Of a DNA stretch of 64,000 nt, positions 59,981 through 64,000 are shown in pieces. Position numbers and translations under genes: made by a program. The stretch is from Microtetraspora malaysiensis. Lineage in GTDB: Bacteria > Actinomycetota > Actinomycetes > Streptosporangiales > Streptosporangiaceae. Position 1 is the stretch's first letter, and each line of letters opens with the position of its first letter. The stretch is from positions 207,953 through 271,952 of the forward strand of contig NZ_BBYJ01000007.1 of the NCBI RefSeq assembly GCF_001528665.1, written 5' to 3'. The notes under the pieces are model-generated. The model saw nothing but the letters and a program-made list of their open reading frames with translations, was not told the origin of the DNA and did not search any database.

Positions 59981-60427
59981 CTACGCGCCTTCGAGCCGCT
60001 TCTGGATATGGCCGAGCTCGGCCATCACGTCGTCGAAGGTCCGGTTGTAGAGCCCCTCGGCCTCCCTGACCCTGTCCATCGCCGCGTCGGGGTCCTTGAG
60101 GAGCTTCATGGGGTCGTTCTCCTTGCCGAAGACCTCCTCGGACGCCTCCTCCACCAGCCGCTGCATGTCCTCGGCCGCCGCCCGGATCGTCTCCTTGATC
60201 TTCTCGGCGAGCTCGCCCGAGCTGAGCCGCATCGCCTTGGGGTGCAGCTCCAGCTCGCGCAGACCGGCCCCGGCGTATTCCACGGTGACCAGGCGGTCCT
60301 CGTCCTGCGCCCGACCGACCAGGTCCGACAGGACGCGCTCGAACTGCTGCATCTGCTCGATCTGCTGATCGCCGCGTCGCATGAGCTGCTCGATGTCGAT
60401 GTTCGCGAAGTCGCCGAAGTCCGTCAT
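59981..60427 (-). CDS. YbaB/EbfC-family protein
   Basis: This 148-aa protein from ATG 60427 (longer frames upstream are unlikely) has an acidic N-terminal helix (IDIEQLMRRGDQQIEQMQQF), a YbaB-like core (VTVEYAGAGLRELELHPKAM) and a C-terminal helix. YbaB/EbfC proteins dimerise and bind DNA; ESX-linked members (like mycobacterial EspL) stabilise substrates or regulate genes. It sits directly upstream of the esx operon on the same strand. Confidence 0.85.
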   Translation of the reverse strand: MTDFGDFANIDIEQLMRRGDQQIEQMQQFERVLSDLVGRAQDEDRLVTVEYAGAGLRELELHPKAMRLSSGELAEKIKETIRAAAEDMQRLVEEASEEVFGKENDPMKLLKDPDAAMDRVREAEGLYNRTFDDVMAELGHIQKRLEGA

Positions 60428-60609
60428 CCGTCGCCCCCATCTCCGGTGCCGGCAGCCGTCCACGTGCCAGAAATCACATATGGACACATTTAGAGGGCAA
60501 CGTACCTCATCGACCCTCGCTTTCACCGGCCTTTCCGGTCATGTGATATCCGCTGAAATAGGCGAAACCACCACTGACCAGGCCGAACCCGCTCCTCCCG
60601 CTGACGGGG
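60428..60609. promoter_or_regulatory. Spacer between the two YbaB-like genes
   Basis: These 182 bp have an AT-rich segment near 60470-60500 (CATATGGACACATTTAGAGG) that may hold the promoter of the 148-aa gene. No gene is seen. Confidence 0.4.
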
Positions 60610-61125
60610 TCAGCCGGAGCCGTTCCGGAACCGCTCCAGGCGGGCCATCCGGCCCTCCATCGAGTCGAGGAAGGAGTCCTGGATCGCCTCCAGCCTCCGC
60701 CGCGCACGGTCGATGTCCAGCGCCCGGTCGGCCGGGCGGCCGGGCTCCCTCCCGTCGCCGGAAGACTCCGCGCGCCCGCCGGACGCGTCCGGAAAGGCTC
60801 CGCCCAGAGGGTCCTCCAGCGCCGAGCCGAGCACCTCGGCGGTCCTGCGCTGGGCGTCCTCCTGCGCCGCCCGTACGGCGCTGACCACCGCCTCGGCCAG
60901 ACCCTCGCTGCCCTGCCGCATCACCCGGGGATCGAACCGCACGTCCCTGATCCGGCCCTCGCCGTCCACGATGGCACGGATCATGCCGCCGGCGGCCTCG
61001 CCCTCCCCGGTCACCTCGCCCAGCCGTCCCAGGGCCTCGGTCAGATCGCGGAGGGTGCGTTCCGCCTCCCGGGAGATCCGGTCGATCTCCTCCGTACGCA
61101 CCGTCGCGGGATCGAAGTCGAACAT
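60610..61125 (-). CDS. YbaB/EbfC-family protein, longer paralogue
   Basis: This 171-aa protein has a YbaB-type core (MIRAIVDGEGRIRDVRFDPR, EGLAEAVVSAVRAAQEDAQR) between an N-terminal coiled-coil helix (EEIDRISREAERTLRDLTEA) and a charged C-terminal helix (RARRRLEAIQDSFLDSMEGR). It is oriented like the neighbouring 148-aa paralogue and diverges from the 104-aa gene. The ribosome site is GAGGGGGCAGGG. Confidence 0.82.
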   Translation of the reverse strand: MFDFDPATVRTEEIDRISREAERTLRDLTEALGRLGEVTGEGEAAGGMIRAIVDGEGRIRDVRFDPRVMRQGSEGLAEAVVSAVRAAQEDAQRRTAEVLGSALEDPLGGAFPDASGGRAESSGDGREPGRPADRALDIDRARRRLEAIQDSFLDSMEGRMARLERFRNGSG

Positions 61126-61291
61126 CCCTGCCCCCTCATGATCGCGTCATCCAACTTGATCATCGGACGGTGAACCGACCCCCAGCGCGCGGTGTCCGCG
61201 CCCCCAACCCGACATGAACAAACACCTCCCACCTGCACGAACGCCCCCGGCGCCGTGGCCGCCGGAACGATCATGGTGATATGGAGATCAC
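61126..61291. promoter_or_regulatory. Divergent spacer upstream of the 104-aa gene
   Basis: This 166-bp spacer lies between divergent genes. ATATGGAGATCAC just before 61292 supplies the ribosome site. No clear promoter pair is seen. Confidence 0.35.
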
Positions 61292-61606
61292 ATGTCTCCG
61301 AACCCCAACCAGGACCGGTACGTCACCTCGAACGGCATCAACAAGCTCCGGAACCGGCTCGCCGACGACGTCATCCCCCAGTTCGAAAAGCGCAGGAGCC
61401 AGGTGGACGAGACCGTCCTCGGCCCCTGGGACCTCGGCATCTCGGGCAGCGCGATCATCCTGTCCACCTACGAGACCGCGATCGTCAGGGCGCGCGGCCA
61501 TCTGAGCGACGCCATCGACACGGCCCAGCAGTGGAGGGAACAGCTCGGCATCGCCGCCGCCAACTGGCGCGACGCCGAGGACGCGAGCACCGTCAAGTAC
61601 GTCTGA
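61292..61606 (+). CDS. Type VII secretion target-like small protein
   Basis: This 104-aa helical protein's C-terminal stretch, with ANWRDAEDAST, resembles the W-x-x-A-E-x-A-S end of DUF2580/EspC-like type VII targets. Helices are INKLRNRLADDVIPQFEKRR and AIVRARGHLSDAIDTAQQWR. No YxxxD/E export motif is present. ATG follows GGAGATCAC. It is probably paired with the following gene, 110 bp downstream. Confidence 0.75.
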   Translation: MSPNPNQDRYVTSNGINKLRNRLADDVIPQFEKRRSQVDETVLGPWDLGISGSAIILSTYETAIVRARGHLSDAIDTAQQWREQLGIAAANWRDAEDASTVKYV

Positions 61607-61715
61607 CGGTCCGCACACCGGCCCGTGCCGCCAGGGACGCGAGCCGGCGAAACCTCACACCGCCGAGCCGGGGCCTTCCCGGCTCGGCGGCATCATCGGG
61701 AAAGGCGAAACGAAC

Positions 61716-62462
61716 ATGGGCAAGCACGCGGGCGCTCCCGCGGTCGAGGCGCTCTCGAACCTGAGACGGGCGCAGCTCCTCGCGGGGGGAGGCCTGCTCG
61801 CGCTGACGTTCGTGGAGAGCCTCCTGGTCGACGACGAGGCGATCATCCACGCGGCCAACAACTGGCTGGCGCTCGCTCGCGAGCTGGACGGGGGCCCCAA
61901 ACGGCTCATCGCGCTCATGCTGGCCGAGTCGAAGGAGGACTGGATCGCCGAGGACCACCTCGCGTTCGAGGACGCCGCCGTGACCTTCCAGTCGGAGCTG
62001 GAGGTGCTGCGGGGCACGCTCACCGACACCGCCGGCCTGATCGACGAGGTCGGGGCCACCTTCCGCAACTTCGGATGGGCGGTGTTCGCGTTCTCGGTCA
62101 CACTTCTCGCCACGGCGATCTCCGCGGCGGTGCTGACCCTCACCCCGGCCGGAGCCCAGGCCCGGCTCTTCATCCGCGCGCTCATGCAGGCGGCGGACAA
62201 GATCCTCGCCGCCTGGGGCAAGGCCCTGACGGGCTACCTCGGCGGTGTGGCGGTCCTCATGGGCTACCTGTGGCGCAAGGAGATCCAGTTGAAGCACGTG
62301 GAGCCCACCGGCAACGTCGCCATCGACTTCAAGCAGGCGACGATCGACGTGAACCGCGCCCCCACCTTCACGAAGCCCGGGCCCCCGGGGACGCCGTCGC
62401 CCACCGCCGGCTTCGACTGGCTCGCCCCCAAGCGCGACGTGCCCCTGCCGTACGGCCAGTAG
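61716..62462 (+). CDS. Type VII-associated protein with membrane helices
   Basis: This encodes a 248-aa protein. Residues 1-120 are helical with a WXG100-length hairpin but no clear WxG (DDEAIIHAANNWLALARELD, EDWIAEDHLAFEDAAVTFQS). One or two membrane helices follow (about 120-145, 175-195; FGWAVFAFSVTLLATAISAA). The Pro-rich C-terminus ends in WLAPKRDVPLPYGQ. It follows the 104-aa target-like gene on the same strand and converges on eccD. No effector domain is recognised. Confidence 0.7.
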   Translation: MGKHAGAPAVEALSNLRRAQLLAGGGLLALTFVESLLVDDEAIIHAANNWLALARELDGGPKRLIALMLAESKEDWIAEDHLAFEDAAVTFQSELEVLRGTLTDTAGLIDEVGATFRNFGWAVFAFSVTLLATAISAAVLTLTPAGAQARLFIRALMQAADKILAAWGKALTGYLGGVAVLMGYLWRKEIQLKHVEPTGNVAIDFKQATIDVNRAPTFTKPGPPGTPSPTAGFDWLAPKRDVPLPYGQ

Positions 62463-62510
62463 GAGCCGTACGGCCGATGAAGCCGGGCGGTGGGACCGGC
62501 CCGGACGAGA

Positions 62511-63947
62511 TCAGCCGGACAGGCCGCGGATCCAGGCGTAGACCTCCAGCACGCCCAGCGCGAGCGGGAACAGGCCGGCGGTCAGCATGACGTCGACGAT
62601 GTCCCCGGCCCGTCCCCAGAACGGGGACGGGCGCCCGGTCGGCAGCCACAGGCCGAGACCGGCCGGGATCGCCGCCGCCCACATGAGCCCGATCACGAGC
62701 GCGACGGACCAGACGCCGCCCACCCGCGTGCTCAGCGTGAGCGTGAGCAGGACGAGCCCGGCCAGCGCGGGCACCGTCAGCCAGAGCCGCTGCGCGACGC
62801 CGTGGAAGACCCGCGTGCGGAGAACCATGGACAGCGACAGCGCCAGCGACATGACCGGCGCGATCCACCCCTCGTCGAGCACGAGCAGCGGCTGGGCGGC
62901 GAGCACGGCCAGCCCGATCCCCGCGACGATCCCGGTGGCGTAGCGCTGCGCCTGGCCGGTCCGCTCAAGGATGGACGCGCTGTCCACCCGCTCGTTGTCC
63001 GCGCGCAGCTCCTCGGCCGTGGTGGGCATCGAGGGCAGCGGCATCCGGGCCAGCCGGAACGCCAGCGACGGGACGATCGGGCTGCACGCCAGCAGGAGCG
63101 ACGCGGCCACCGCGGCGACCCCCGGCGCGGGCGCGTCGAACACCATCACGATCGCGGCGCACACCGTCCCGGTCACCGAGGCGATCGCGGTGCCGAGGAA
63201 CCCGGGCACGCCGTCGGCCACCGCGGCCCCGCCGACCGCGGCCACGAACGCGACGCAGGCGAACCCGGCGAGCAGGTGCGGCGCGCCCAGACCCGCGAGC
63301 CCGGCCGGTCCCGCCGGGGCGAGCAGCCCGGCCAGGAACCCGTACGGCAGGGCCGCGTAGCCGAGCGCCGCGCCCGCGCCCGAGTGGCCGAGCGCCCGGG
63401 ACAGGGAGGCGGCGGCGAGAAGCAGGAGGAGGGCGAGCACGCCCGCGACCACGGCCACCACGCCCAGTGCCGTGCCGGACAGCACGAGCGCGGGAACCCC
63501 GGCGACGAGAAGGGCGCAGGAGGCGCCCGTCCCGAGCAGCCGGGTGTGCCGGCCGCTCCAGGCGTTCCTGCCCTCCTTGACGCCGGTGGCGACCACATCG
63601 GCGACGTCGTCGAACATCGCCGGGGGCAGCACGAACTCGCGCGGGCGGAGGTAGAGCACCTCACCGTCGAGGACGCCGAGCACGCCGAGGCTCTGCCCGA
63701 GGTCGAAGGGGGTGCCGCCGAGCCGCTGCAGGATCCATCCGGGCGCGGCGGCGTGCTCTCCGTCCATCTCGCCGAGCGCGCGCAGCAGGCCGGGCATGAC
63801 GTGCGGCAGCGGGATGTCCGACGGCAGCGCGAGGTCGGCTCTCTTGTGCGGGCCGACGATCGTGACGTGGCAAAGCGCCGGCAGCCGGGCGCCCGCCGCG
63901 GCGAGAGCCCCCTGCGACATCGGCTCATGGGCGGCCAAGGACGTCAC
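62511..63947 (-). CDS. eccD: Type VII secretion integral membrane protein EccD
   Basis: This 478-aa protein has a ubiquitin-like N-terminal domain (CHVTIVGPHKRADLALPSDI, then PLPHVMPGLL) followed by about 11 membrane helices from residue 135 on. This is the EccD architecture and length. EccD dimers form the translocation membrane vestibule with EccB, EccC and EccE. GTG start has GGGAG upstream. EccE is not in the window and may lie just beyond base 64000. Confidence 0.93.
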   Translation of the reverse strand: MTSLAAHEPMSQGALAAAGARLPALCHVTIVGPHKRADLALPSDIPLPHVMPGLLRALGEMDGEHAAAPGWILQRLGGTPFDLGQSLGVLGVLDGEVLYLRPREFVLPPAMFDDVADVVATGVKEGRNAWSGRHTRLLGTGASCALLVAGVPALVLSGTALGVVAVVAGVLALLLLLAAASLSRALGHSGAGAALGYAALPYGFLAGLLAPAGPAGLAGLGAPHLLAGFACVAFVAAVGGAAVADGVPGFLGTAIASVTGTVCAAIVMVFDAPAPGVAAVAASLLLACSPIVPSLAFRLARMPLPSMPTTAEELRADNERVDSASILERTGQAQRYATGIVAGIGLAVLAAQPLLVLDEGWIAPVMSLALSLSMVLRTRVFHGVAQRLWLTVPALAGLVLLTLTLSTRVGGVWSVALVIGLMWAAAIPAGLGLWLPTGRPSPFWGRAGDIVDVMLTAGLFPLALGVLEVYAWIRGLSG

Positions 63948-64000
63948 TGCCGTACTCCCTCCGCGTGCGGAACAGCGAACAACGCGAACATAGCGCGCCT

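Overview
The window is high-GC DNA with strongly GC-biased third codon positions, frequent GTG starts and 4-nt gene overlaps. It carries mycothiol-dependent formaldehyde detoxification, type VII secretion genes (eccB, eccD, mycosin, WXG100 proteins), DtxR/IdeR-type iron boxes and a LysM-BTAD membrane protein. Together these point to a mycelial actinomycete; I infer Streptosporangiales, but no rRNA is present to settle it. I saw no tRNA, rRNA or CRISPR array.

Layout. (1) 1-3.2 kb is scarred: a partial FAD monooxygenase, a probable integrase fragment, a displaced copy of the 3' end and terminator of the acyl-CoA dehydrogenase gene at 3.2 kb, and a decayed IS110-type transposase. (2) 3.2-29.6 kb is mainly housekeeping: acyl-CoA dehydrogenase/TetR, UDP-glucose dehydrogenase, purE-purK, a lipoprotein, GtrA, a two-component system, an iron-controlled bfd-bfr operon (bfd is only 59 codons), a mycothiol-formaldehyde pair, a PH-domain/adenylate cyclase operon, birA, fdhD, ppc with a DasR-like site, an ABC-2 exporter, a chitin-type LPMO, a propionyl-CoA carboxylase-type beta subunit, a NYN nuclease and an Ada-AlkA/Ogt alkylation-repair pair. 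(3) 29.7-41.0 kb, minus strand: twelve tightly overlapping genes form one Tad/Flp pilus operon (cpaB, tadZ, tadA, tadB, tadC, flp, three TadE/G-like pseudopilins, a LysM-BTAD membrane protein, a lipoprotein and an exported protein). (4) 41.4-64 kb: a type VII secretion island, diverging from the Tad operon across a 413-bp spacer.

The secretion island holds a 1611-residue FHA-like/FtsK ATPase (EccC/EssC role), mycosin, a membrane-anchored pseudokinase, EccB and EccD, plus a minus-strand operon of substrate-like genes. That operon contains an adjacent WXG100 pair, two small/large gene pairs resembling PE/PPE organisation, and three proteins that share a 27-position C-terminal tail ending in a P-x-V-[IL]-G motif. 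Two YbaB/EbfC proteins and further helical proteins sit between the substrates and EccD. EccE is not in the window and the locus probably continues past 64 kb.

The most unusual signals are the shared tail and paired modules of the secretion island, the catalytically dead kinase with a duplicated insert, a roughly 100-bp patch of A/T-ending codons inside the carboxylase gene, and twin iron boxes in front of bfd-bfr.
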